Source: Hondaea fermentalgiana (lineage: Eukaryota > Sar > Bigyra > Thraustochytrida > Thraustochytriidae). From it: a stretch of DNA of 64,000 nucleotides. The DNA lies in the NCBI GenBank assembly GCA_014084085.1, contig NPFB01000047.1:62769-126768 (forward strand). Reading direction: 5' to 3'. Within the stretch, counting starts at the first letter, position 1; every line of letters starts with the position of its first letter. This document shows positions 9,777-18,494 of this stretch, in pieces. Made by a program: the position numbers and the translations under genes. The notes under the pieces are model-generated. The model saw nothing but the letters and a program-made list of their open reading frames with translations, did not search any database and was not told the DNA's origin.

Positions 9777-10012
9777 GTGTGCGCACGTACGCTACGTTAT
9801 ACATACTTCACTCTCCAGCGAAAATTTCTTTTGAACAACCAGCTATAAACTCAATAAACCCTATTTGTGAACACTGCCAGTCCCATTTCATTTTTCACAA
9901 TGTTCACAATGGAATCACCTTCCCAGGCTCGTTCTTGTTCGGTCGCGGGCAATCATTTTTGACAATGCCTCTCTTCAAATCTCCGCCTGGTACATCACTT
10001 GTCGCTTCATGT

Positions 10013-11284
10013 TTACGCAGGATATAGGTTTGCGCATGCTGTACTGCAGCGTGCGCGTCGCTCTTTTCGAGCTGCAATGACTGCGTCACTTTGGGCTTCG
10101 CGACGTCTTGAGGTACGCTCATCTTCCACAGTATCCCAGATCCAGCCAACCTGATAACTCTTGCTGACCACGCCTACGCCTTGTCGAAGACGTGATTCAT
10201 AGTCGAGCTGCGACGTCACGTCCCACCTCTGGTCTGATGCCGCGTCCAGCTTGCGAATTCGCTCTTGTACATTAGTTCGCACGCGTGCCCGCAGCTTCAC
10301 CACGCCATTTTGTTGCTTCAGGACCATTCGCTCTCTCGCCGATATTCTTTCACCGGGCTCCGAGACGCGGTGAGCCGCTTTCTCTGCTTCAATAAAGTCC
10401 AAGCTGCGAGAGACTTCGCGCTTCGGCTTTCCCGTCTTGACTGGTGCCGGCCTCGCAAGCCTTCTGCTCGTCGCTGTCCGTGGCCTTGCGGCAGCAGCTG
10501 GGCGCGTCGACGATGACTTTGCTGTTGCCGAGGTCATCGTCGTGCGAATCGACTTTTGTGTTTCCCCTTGGCGCGGCAGAGAAGGCTTGAGGAGGCTACG
10601 CGACGTAGCGGATAGATCGCGTTGACTCTTTGTGAGTTTCGGCGGCGAACTCGCCGCGGACCGCGCGGCCTTGGTGGAATAAACGTGCTCATGCCTAGCT
10701 CTTTCTGTCTCGACTGTGCTGTGCACAATCGTGCGATGCCGAGGCCGTTGAGCAAATATTACGTCCTCGGCTTCGTCCACATTTCTCGACACGGAGAATT
10801 GAATGTCTTTGGACTTGCGGACCGACGCCATCTCACACGTTTCCAGATTGCTTTCTTTGCCTCTGCGACCGACGCGATGTTTCCCGTCATCACCTCCGAC
10901 AGTGTACTCGAGGCTTGGTCGGCGCAAGCTTGCGTCCACTAAGCTATCCTCCGTCTCGCTTTCCCGCGCGACATCCTCCTCAGGCTTGGCGTCGTCGCCT
11001 TCTTCACTATTATTACTTCGTGCGGTCTTTCTCCCTGCGAGTGCGTCGTTCGTCGCTCTTCCAGAGGAGAGTCTCGCTGACTGAACGCGCTCATCCTCCG
11101 CGATAGAGCCCAAAGGCATGCCGCCGCTGCGCATCATTGCAGCTGCATTCAAGGATGCGCGTCGCGAACTTTTGCGCAATTGCACACGAAAACGTCGGCC
11201 GCCAACACGAAAAACGGGTACACACCGTCTCAGCGAACCTTTCCTTATGCCTAGGCCAAGCCTTGGTCGTTTCGGCTCTAGCAT
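10013..11284 (-). CDS. uncharacterised basic protein
   Basis: A 423-residue intact frame from the ATG at 11284. I do not recognise a domain. It is Arg/Ser/Ala-rich and low in hydrophobic residues, and probably mostly disordered. The last ~120 residues are more ordered-looking and charged, with helix-prone stretches such as RISARERMVLKQQNGVVKL. A Trp-containing segment follows (QVGWIWDTVEDE). No signal peptide or membrane segment. It lies tail-to-tail with CDC14, 236 bp away. Natural composition and length support a real gene; function is unknown. Confidence 0.6.
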   Translation of the reverse strand: MLEPKRPRLGLGIRKGSLRRCVPVFRVGGRRFRVQLRKSSRRASLNAAAMMRSGGMPLGSIAEDERVQSARLSSGRATNDALAGRKTARSNNSEEGDDAKPEEDVARESETEDSLVDASLRRPSLEYTVGGDDGKHRVGRRGKESNLETCEMASVRKSKDIQFSVSRNVDEAEDVIFAQRPRHRTIVHSTVETERARHEHVYSTKAARSAASSPPKLTKSQRDLSATSRSLLKPSLPRQGETQKSIRTTMTSATAKSSSTRPAAAARPRTATSRRLARPAPVKTGKPKREVSRSLDFIEAEKAAHRVSEPGERISARERMVLKQQNGVVKLRARVRTNVQERIRKLDAASDQRWDVTSQLDYESRLRQGVGVVSKSYQVGWIWDTVEDERTSRRREAQSDAVIAARKERRARCSTACANLYPA

Positions 11285-11543
11285 TTTCTCTATACCCTAG
11301 TAAGCGGCTCCAAAAGACCGAAGTAACTCCAAAGAATGAGCAAGTAAAAAGGAAAGAAAAGACAGGCAAAAGCAAGATAAGGCAGCAAGGGACGGGAGAC
11401 TCAATAGCCGCCACTGACGGCGGCCGGCAAAAGAAAGGAAATCCGAAAGTGTGTGGGCCCGCGTGAATGTTTCCCATTTCTATTCTCTTTTTTTTTTTTT
11501 TTCTTTCTACGCACGCATGCATACTCTTGTAAGTAGGAGAGGG

Positions 11544-12779
11544 TCAAGACGAGGCTGCCGCATCTGCGCGCGCCCGTTCCTGTCGCGCGTGAGCAAAATA
11601 TTGCATGATACGCTCGTAATAGATGACGAAACGCGAGGAGTGAAAGTAGTTTGACACGACCGCGTAAATTTTGCGCGCTCGGCTCCCCGCGATGACAACT
11701 TCTGTCGGCCGATTTCGCAGAACAGTCTTGAAAAAAATATCTTGAATGAGCTCCAGTCGCAAGAGCGGATCGCTGAATGTTGCAGCGCATCCTTCGTGCT
11801 GAGCCATCTGCGCCGCCATGGGCGTTGCGATTGTGTCGGGAGTCATGACCGTAACGAAGATGCCATCCGGAGCAAGCTCTTTCGCTGTGCACAACGAGAA
11901 GCCACGCACGGCGTGCTTGCTCGCTACGTAAATGGCACAGCCTGGCGCTAGTGCCAGTGCATTCAAACAAGAAAAGTTCACGATGTGACCTCCGATTGGC
12001 AAGCTTCCGTTTGCCGCCTGGAATTGCATGAGTCGACTTGCCTCTTTTGTTCCAAGGACGGTCCCCTTGAGATTGACATCGATTTGAACGTCCATGTCCG
12101 AGATCCCCATAGCGCCCAAGTCGCCTGGCTGGACATATCCGGCAGCATTGATCACGAGGTCCAGACCTTTCAGCCAGTACTCGGCGTACCGCATCGTCGA
12201 TTGCCACTGTTCGTCATGTATTGAGTGCAACAACAACATTGACAACATATGCGTCGAAAAGCGATTACTTTGTCAGTCAGTCAGATCATCCCTTTCCCGC
12301 TTCATTCTTGACTAGCAGCACCGAAGCAACATGTATTGCTTTAGGTCTCCTTTGTCCCGGCCTCATGCCCTCCGTCTTACATCGCTGATCTGTGTCACAT
12401 CGAGAGGCTTGAGCTTGCACGAGGATTCGGAGCTCCAGCTATCCTGCGCGGCAGCATTCTTTAGAGACCGAAAGTCGCGATCTGTCGCCAGGACTTTGTG
12501 GCCTTTCGCAAGCAACGCGCTGCACAGTAGTCGCCCGACCCCGGACGCAGCGCCGGTGACCAGCACGCGTCGCGGTTCGTCATGGAACCGTGCCCCGAGC
12601 CGCCGCACTGCAGATGGCCACGGGCTTGCCAGGGCCCACGAGACCGCCGCGACGAGCGCGAGGCCCACTGCAACCGCGAGCTGCCATTCAGAGGAGCCTC
12701 CCTCGCTGCCCCACGCCCGGGCCCAGGCCTCGGCGACGTGCTGAGCGCCCTCGCGCAGCTCGCCAAGCCACTCCTCCAT
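11544..12779 (-). CDS. membrane-anchored short-chain dehydrogenase/reductase, two exons
   Basis: Joining 12779-12381 and 12206-11544 across a GT-AG intron gives 353 residues. A membrane anchor lies at about 33-53. The Rossmann motif TGAASGVG is at 75-82, NAAG at 153-156, Ser212 and the catalytic pair Tyr226/Lys230 (YVASK) follow. All classical SDR residues are present, so it should be an active NAD(P)(H) oxidoreductase facing the cytosol from the ER or lipid-droplet surface. Similar anchored SDRs reduce 3-ketosphinganine, sterol, retinoid or fatty-acyl intermediates; the substrate cannot be read from sequence. The start is the ATG at 12779 in a strong context (accATGg). The next gene on the same strand is the TPR protein 466 bp upstream. 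Confidence 0.88.
12207..12380 (-). other. spliceosomal intron of the SDR gene
   Basis: 174 nt, donor GAT|GTAAGA and acceptor AACAG|TGG, phase 0, with a CTGAC-type branch-point candidate. Splicing restores the SDR frame between SD and WQ; reading through gives a stop eight codons later. Confidence 0.88.
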
Positions 12780-13245
12780 GGTTTCGGATCTACCTCTCGT
12801 CAGGTTCTTTTGGGCAACAATGTCGGGCATCACTTTTCTTCACATTGTAAATACACCGTTCTTGCGCAGCTCGCCAGAATCATTAAGCCCAGACCTAGAA
12901 TTTTCCAACGTCTCGTACTACGTCTCGTTGCCTTATTCATCATCGAAGCTTCACGCACCATCATTGTCTTTCATAATAATATTCACGTAACATCAGCACA
13001 GCTGGACCTTCTATTACAGAGGCATCCATGACTCAGGATTCGTCACTGGGTGCATGCACCCTGAGCTGTTGTTCATTGCAAAGCAGTCCGCTGCCTCGAA
13101 CTATCATTCGCGATCGCGTTTTCTGCTCGCTGATGACGGGATAAAACACGAACATTGGTCGCAACAATATCGCTTTCGCTCACCATGACCAAGTCGTTTG
13201 AATATCGCATCCTCCTAGCCAAAAACTAGGCTTGCGAAGATAATT
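12780..13245. other. intergenic spacer
   Basis: 466 bp between two minus-strand genes, AT-richer than the flanking coding sequence. It holds the SDR promoter and the 3' end of the TPR gene. I see no gene in it. Confidence 0.5.
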
Positions 13246-16200
13246 TCAGGTCTGCAGGTTCACTGCGGCAAGCATAGTCTCATCCGTGTCGAAAATGTCC
13301 TGGAAGACGTCGAGCGCGTCGTGCGTGCGGTGCTGATGAACGAGCATGTGCGCCTTGAGAAGTTTCAGCGCCATAGCACCTGGGTCTAAACGAAGCGCAG
13401 CCTCGCAGTCGCGGACACTTTGCCATGCATTGCCTAGATGTCCATGAAGAGTAGCTCGATTGAAGAGTAAATAGAATTGGCGGGTTTGATCCTGGCCCGA
13501 GGGGTCCCGGGAACTATCAAGAATGCGTGCAGCAGGCGCAAATTGCCCCTGCATCGTCAGTGAGACCGCAAGAACGAGCCTCGCGGCGACGTGTTGCTGA
13601 AGTTGTGGTTGCTGTAAAATGCCAGCAGTTAATATTTGGGCCTGTGACGGTGCACGGCGTCGCAAGGCCGCTGCGGCCGCAAGAAGCTGGACTTCTGCCG
13701 CATACACGCCAGGCTGCACTTTGGTCGATGAAAAGCAGTGCATTGCAGCTTCGTAGGCCTGGCAAGCGGCGCTGATATGCCCACATGCGTGCAAGGTCAC
13801 TGCAAAGGCAATCTGCAGTGCGCGATTCTGAGCTTGCGGGGGACACGAGAATGCCTCGAGGACAAGACGCGCCTGTCCTACCTCATCCTGCACGAGGTGT
13901 GAGAGTGCGAGACCAGCGATTGCAGTCTGCAAGCTGGCATCGTCAAGGCGCAAGCCTGCATTCCGAGCCTTGTTCATCTGTACAGCAATGTTGAAGTTTG
14001 TCTGCGCCTCGCGACCGCGCGACGATAAAATCCCGCAAAGTCCGAGATTGATGCGCGTGTGCGCTTGATGTGCGGGGTCTAAGTGAACCCCCTCGAGAAG
14101 GACATCCCGCGCACTTTTCAGTCTGAAGAGGGTCTTTTTCCTGGCAATAGATGGCCCCGCAGCTGCGCTACGTTTCGCTTCGCCTCGCTCCATGCGCCCG
14201 AAATGCCCGAGCTCGCGTTGACACAGTCCTAAGAGAGCGGCGCCTTCGATTAGCTTGAGCGCAGCGCGCTCGCATGCTGACGTCGAGGGCTGCACGCGAG
14301 TCAACGTTGCCGCAAGGCTGATTGCTTTCGCGAACTGACGCGTAGCGAGGCAGCAGTGCGCAGCAAGTAAAGTCGTGAAAAAGCTGTGTTGAGGATAGCG
14401 GCCCCGGAGGACTTCAAGCTCTTCAAGGGCGTTCTCGGGCGTCTCGAGACGAACATGAACTATGGCCTTGCGAAGCCGTGCCGCTTGCATGCCTGCATCA
14501 ATCTTGAGTGCGCTCGTATAGGCCAAGGCTGCTCGGCTAAAGTCGTCCGCGAGTTCGTACGCGATACCGAGGTTGTAAGACGCATTGGCGTTCTCAGGAT
14601 CAAGACGTATGGCCTCGGTCAACAGTTCGAGTGCACGGCCGTGTTGCTTGAGTTCAGCAAAAGCACAGCTTTGACGCACGAGAAGGCCTGAAGCAATGCG
14701 GTCGTCTGCGTCCGAAACCATGTACGCTTGGTAGTGGCGCGTCGCCGCGCGTGCCTCGCCACACATGAGGTGCAAATCTCCAAGATGAATGCACGCCAGA
14801 AGCCCTCCACCTGCAGCGGCATTAGTCCAGTGTTTGATCGCCTCTGAAAATGCACTCAGTGAAGGGCGGCCCGTCTTTGTGCAATTTCCTGTAGATTGCA
14901 GTGTAAGCTGCGCATGACAGCTTCCCAAGACAACGAGCAAATGTTGACGCATCATCGTTGATTCCGATGACTTGTTTGACTTTGTTTGCGATAGCGCAAT
15001 CGTGTAGTACTCGATGGCGCGATCAAATTCCCCCACTTGGTGCAGAATGCACCCCAATGTACGCGCAAGACCTGCTGCAAACACAACCCCAGTTTCCTCG
15101 ACCTCTTTCGCAAGATCTGTCACGAATGCGGCACGGGTGTACAAAGGTGCTTTATCATGTACAGCAACTTTGAAGAGCGCAAGGAACCAAAGTTCGAGCA
15201 GTTTCTCGCTGGGCGCTGCCACACACGCTTGGAACAGAGGCGCGAGGGACTCTTGCGGACTTATACTGGCCACCGTAGATAGCTTGTGCTGCAGAAAGTC
15301 TCGTTGGGCATTACCGGTGTCGAAAGCTGTGTGAGCAAAGGTTTGCAGGTCTTTAATCGCCTCTGCAAAGCGCCCAATGGACGTACAGCACCTAGCGCGG
15401 CAGACGTAGAGCACAGGTTTAACCTCTGCACCGAAATATATGGCCTTGGAGAATTCAAGAATTGCCAGGTCGTGCTCGCCCCTCTGCATCGCTATCATGG
15501 CTCTTACGGGGGCCATTCTGGCAATTACGTTACCGCTGCAACAGCTCTCAACGCGATTAAGGATCCGCAGAGCGCCTTCGGCATCCCGTAAATAACCACG
15601 ATAGACCTCGGCCAATCGCAACGAGCTGTACGCTGCTTCTGCTTGTCCAAGAGCGTGTAGGAGCTCTGACTTGCCATGCAATCTCTGCAAATCTCGAAGT
15701 GCTTCATCGGGCTGTTTGCATGCGATATGAAGCTCGTGACGAACACGTAGAATGAGGGCCCGCTCCCTCGGCGTCATCAACGCACGTCGCGTCGTGACAT
15801 CCGAGAGAACTCGCTTGCCGCGTTCAGGCTGACCTTGGCGCTCGAGAACCTCCGCAAGCAAGCAAGAAGCTTCCACGTGACCAGGAACGAGTTTTAATGC
15901 CTCGCGGAGATCCTTTTCAGCGTCGATAAACTTGTCATTACACGCAAGCGTCTGTGCTCGAAGCACAAGGGAGTTACATTCCTGCAAGAGTTCAATATTG
16001 GTCGTCGCAGATGAAGTGCTGGGCCGCTGTCTTGACGCGCTTCCGCCCGACACGCGCGTTTTCCGTCCAGCTACGCTGGTCCGCTTTCTTGACCCTGAAT
16101 TAGCTGTGGGCCTCGCCGGGACGAGCTTGCCTCCATCCCCTTTTCTGGAACTATATGCTTCCGCGCGTCCCGTTTTTGCCATGTTAACATATTGATTAGC

Positions 16201-18288
16201 AAAGTCTGCTGCCTGGCTGTGGTCGCCAAGCAAGAGAAGGCACGAGATAACCTCGTTCACGAGACTTAATGAACAATGCCCTGCGCTTGCTGCCTCTGCA
16301 GCACTTGCAATCGTAGCGTCGAGGTACGCTGACTGGTGTGAGATGCGATAAAGGTCCAAATTAATGCGAGCGAAACGATCCGAGATAGAATTCGCATCGC
16401 CCTTCGTCAAAAGTATACCTTGCTCCTGTATCTCCTTGGCCTCGGCGAGATCTTCCAGTGCCCATGCCAGAATGCTAAGGGCTTCCTGGCGAGAGCGCCC
16501 TTCTTGCATTGCAAGCGCGTGTTTACTTTTTGCCAACGCGAGAAGCACACGAGGACGAAATTTGGGCTCAAGGCGCACGTCTGCTTTTAGCCCTAAAAGT
16601 TCTCGGACTGCCTCGGCGTGCCGAGGAGCCTCGAGTTCACTACTCGCTCGAGCGCGCAAGTACACTGCACTATGACGAACGTGTATGCTCTCCGCCATTG
16701 TCATTGCGAGCACGTGTGAACAGTCGCGATACGTCTCGGTCCACAATCCAATTTGAGCAAGAATTTGCGCGCGTTTCAGCAGTATTTTCGGGTTTTGTGG
16801 GGCCAGGGTTCCGGCGCGAGTCACATGCCAGAGCGCGGAGCGAAGGTTTCCGTCTAGGAGCATTTTGTGCGAATGTGAAAGGTGACTTTCGGCGTCTTTG
16901 TTGATCGAAGAGTCGTCTCTGTCTTGGGTTCCCCTTGCGCTCGAAGAAAAGGATATCTTCCACGTGAGGCGATCTGTGTCAGGTTCTTCACGGGGTTGAC
17001 CCTCAGGTTCGACCTCAAGCATTCGGAGTCGGTTGTCAAATGGAATGGAGACAGACGAAAGATTGTGCGATTCTACGGCCGCTGCGAGGTCATCAAGACG
17101 AATGATTCCTTCACGAATTGAACGATTGTCGGTTTTTTGAGGAAATAGGGTGCGTGATCTCTTTCGAGGCTGCATCTTGTACGAGCTGAGACAGGGCGGG
17201 CGTGCATTATTATTGAAGAGGTCACGTCCGTCGCTCGAGAGCGTATTTGGTTCGAGCGAGATCTTTTCTGGAGCGTTCCCATCAGAGGTACGGGGTGTGA
17301 GCGCTCGACCCTCACTTTTTTTCAAAGGAATACCTGTTTCGTTTGACGGCTTCCGACTCATAGGCCCGCGTTCTGTTGCTGTTGCCATGTTTGACATTGA
17401 TAGGTCTCGTGCATTGGAGCCCTGAATCGTCGCATTCTTGCTGCTAGTAGAGGAAAGTTTCACGTGATGGCTTTCCTCTGCGATACTCCGTGCAGAGGCG
17501 CCACCTGAACTACGTCTTCGCTGTGAAGCGTGATCAGTTTTGGCTCGAAAGGATTGAAAGCCAAGCTCCTTTCCCGTTTCACGAATTTTTTCCTCCACCT
17601 GCTTTTCCTGAAGAGTCTGCGCCTGCGTTTGCTCTCCTGATTGGGAGCTCCGCGATTTGGCGGCGTTTCGCGACGGCCGAGCCTCTGATTGGGAATCGAC
17701 TTGCTCTTCCTCAAGAATAGAGTGTTCCGTCGTGCTGTGAAGAAGAAGCCATGCATTCTTTTCATGACTTTGCGGATTCTTTCCGGATTGTGAAGCGTCA
17801 AAGGAAGCTTTGCTTGTCGTTCGCGATTGCTCTCGTGAAAGCGCGCGAAAGCTCTGACGCGAATTCATGCTCTTAAAGGAGGCCTCGGCATTCGAGTAAC
17901 CATTTCGAGAGCGCGTAGAGAGAGGCAAGGTATTATCGTCAGCCGTATTGAAGCGCTCACGGATAAAATTGTCTGGTCGCCGAGGCTGTAAACTTGGGGG
18001 CAGTTCGTGCGACTGACTTTGGCGTTTGAAGGACATGGAAGCACCTATTTTGCTTGACATCCGCTGCAGCTTGTTTGAGCTTGCCAGGCGGTAGCTCGCT
18101 TGAGTTTTGAGCTGGGCATGCTCGCTTGCGGGCCCGTCTCCGAGCGAAGATGATGAAATCCCTGCTTCGCTGTCACTTTCTAGGGACTTCTTCTTACTTT
18201 TCTTCTTTTTGCTCTTTTCTCCATCTCTTTTTGCCGTCGCTATCGCTGCGTCCAAATCCTCATTCTGGCTTTCTGTGCCTTCCGTCAT
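13246..18288 (-). CDS. large tetratricopeptide-repeat protein
   Basis: An intact frame of 1680 residues from the ATG at 18288. Residues 1 to ~460 are Ser/Arg/Lys-rich and disordered, with a KKKK patch near 30-35. From ~465 to near the C-terminus the protein is a chain of TPR-like helical hairpins. The clearest is SYNLGIAYELADDFSRAAL (a canonical W/L-x2-LGxxY pattern); others include AEKDLREALKLVPGHVEASC and the last motif SVRDCEAALRLDPGAMALK. TPR arrays act as scaffolds for protein complexes; the disordered basic N-terminus suggests a regulated adaptor. It is not clearly an intraflagellar-transport, anaphase-promoting or O-GlcNAc-transferase protein: no catalytic domain is present. It is divergent from the ankyrin gene with only 206 bp between the start codons. 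Confidence 0.85.
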   Translation of the reverse strand: MTEGTESQNEDLDAAIATAKRDGEKSKKKKSKKKSLESDSEAGISSSSLGDGPASEHAQLKTQASYRLASSNKLQRMSSKIGASMSFKRQSQSHELPPSLQPRRPDNFIRERFNTADDNTLPLSTRSRNGYSNAEASFKSMNSRQSFRALSREQSRTTSKASFDASQSGKNPQSHEKNAWLLLHSTTEHSILEEEQVDSQSEARPSRNAAKSRSSQSGEQTQAQTLQEKQVEEKIRETGKELGFQSFRAKTDHASQRRRSSGGASARSIAEESHHVKLSSTSSKNATIQGSNARDLSMSNMATATERGPMSRKPSNETGIPLKKSEGRALTPRTSDGNAPEKISLEPNTLSSDGRDLFNNNARPPCLSSYKMQPRKRSRTLFPQKTDNRSIREGIIRLDDLAAAVESHNLSSVSIPFDNRLRMLEVEPEGQPREEPDTDRLTWKISFSSSARGTQDRDDSSINKDAESHLSHSHKMLLDGNLRSALWHVTRAGTLAPQNPKILLKRAQILAQIGLWTETYRDCSHVLAMTMAESIHVRHSAVYLRARASSELEAPRHAEAVRELLGLKADVRLEPKFRPRVLLALAKSKHALAMQEGRSRQEALSILAWALEDLAEAKEIQEQGILLTKGDANSISDRFARINLDLYRISHQSAYLDATIASAAEAASAGHCSLSLVNEVISCLLLLGDHSQAADFANQYVNMAKTGRAEAYSSRKGDGGKLVPARPTANSGSRKRTSVAGRKTRVSGGSASRQRPSTSSATTNIELLQECNSLVLRAQTLACNDKFIDAEKDLREALKLVPGHVEASCLLAEVLERQGQPERGKRVLSDVTTRRALMTPRERALILRVRHELHIACKQPDEALRDLQRLHGKSELLHALGQAEAAYSSLRLAEVYRGYLRDAEGALRILNRVESCCSGNVIARMAPVRAMIAMQRGEHDLAILEFSKAIYFGAEVKPVLYVCRARCCTSIGRFAEAIKDLQTFAHTAFDTGNAQRDFLQHKLSTVASISPQESLAPLFQACVAAPSEKLLELWFLALFKVAVHDKAPLYTRAAFVTDLAKEVEETGVVFAAGLARTLGCILHQVGEFDRAIEYYTIALSQTKSNKSSESTMMRQHLLVVLGSCHAQLTLQSTGNCTKTGRPSLSAFSEAIKHWTNAAAGGGLLACIHLGDLHLMCGEARAATRHYQAYMVSDADDRIASGLLVRQSCAFAELKQHGRALELLTEAIRLDPENANASYNLGIAYELADDFSRAALAYTSALKIDAGMQAARLRKAIVHVRLETPENALEELEVLRGRYPQHSFFTTLLAAHCCLATRQFAKAISLAATLTRVQPSTSACERAALKLIEGAALLGLCQRELGHFGRMERGEAKRSAAAGPSIARKKTLFRLKSARDVLLEGVHLDPAHQAHTRINLGLCGILSSRGREAQTNFNIAVQMNKARNAGLRLDDASLQTAIAGLALSHLVQDEVGQARLVLEAFSCPPQAQNRALQIAFAVTLHACGHISAACQAYEAAMHCFSSTKVQPGVYAAEVQLLAAAAALRRRAPSQAQILTAGILQQPQLQQHVAARLVLAVSLTMQGQFAPAARILDSSRDPSGQDQTRQFYLLFNRATLHGHLGNAWQSVRDCEAALRLDPGAMALKLLKAHMLVHQHRTHDALDVFQDIFDTDETMLAAVNLQT

Positions 18289-18494
18289 CGCGTGCGTCCG
18301 AATCTTCACGGTTTTGAGGAGCTCATGCTCGCCCGCGCTCGTGCGAGAAAAACGAGATAGGCGAGACAAAATGAGACCGCGATTTGTAGTTTTTTTTTGA
18401 GGTAGTTTTTATCCGTTTTCTGCTCTTTTGGGGGCCCCGCTCTTGGCACGGCGCCCAAAACCACAAAGATATTGCGCGCCCTGGGACGCGCACG
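18289..18494. promoter_or_regulatory. short divergent promoter region
   Basis: 206 bp separate the start codons of the TPR gene (minus) and the ankyrin gene (plus), so one compact region must serve both leaders and promoters. It contains a run of eight T at about 18391-18398. No TATA box is convincing. Confidence 0.45.
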
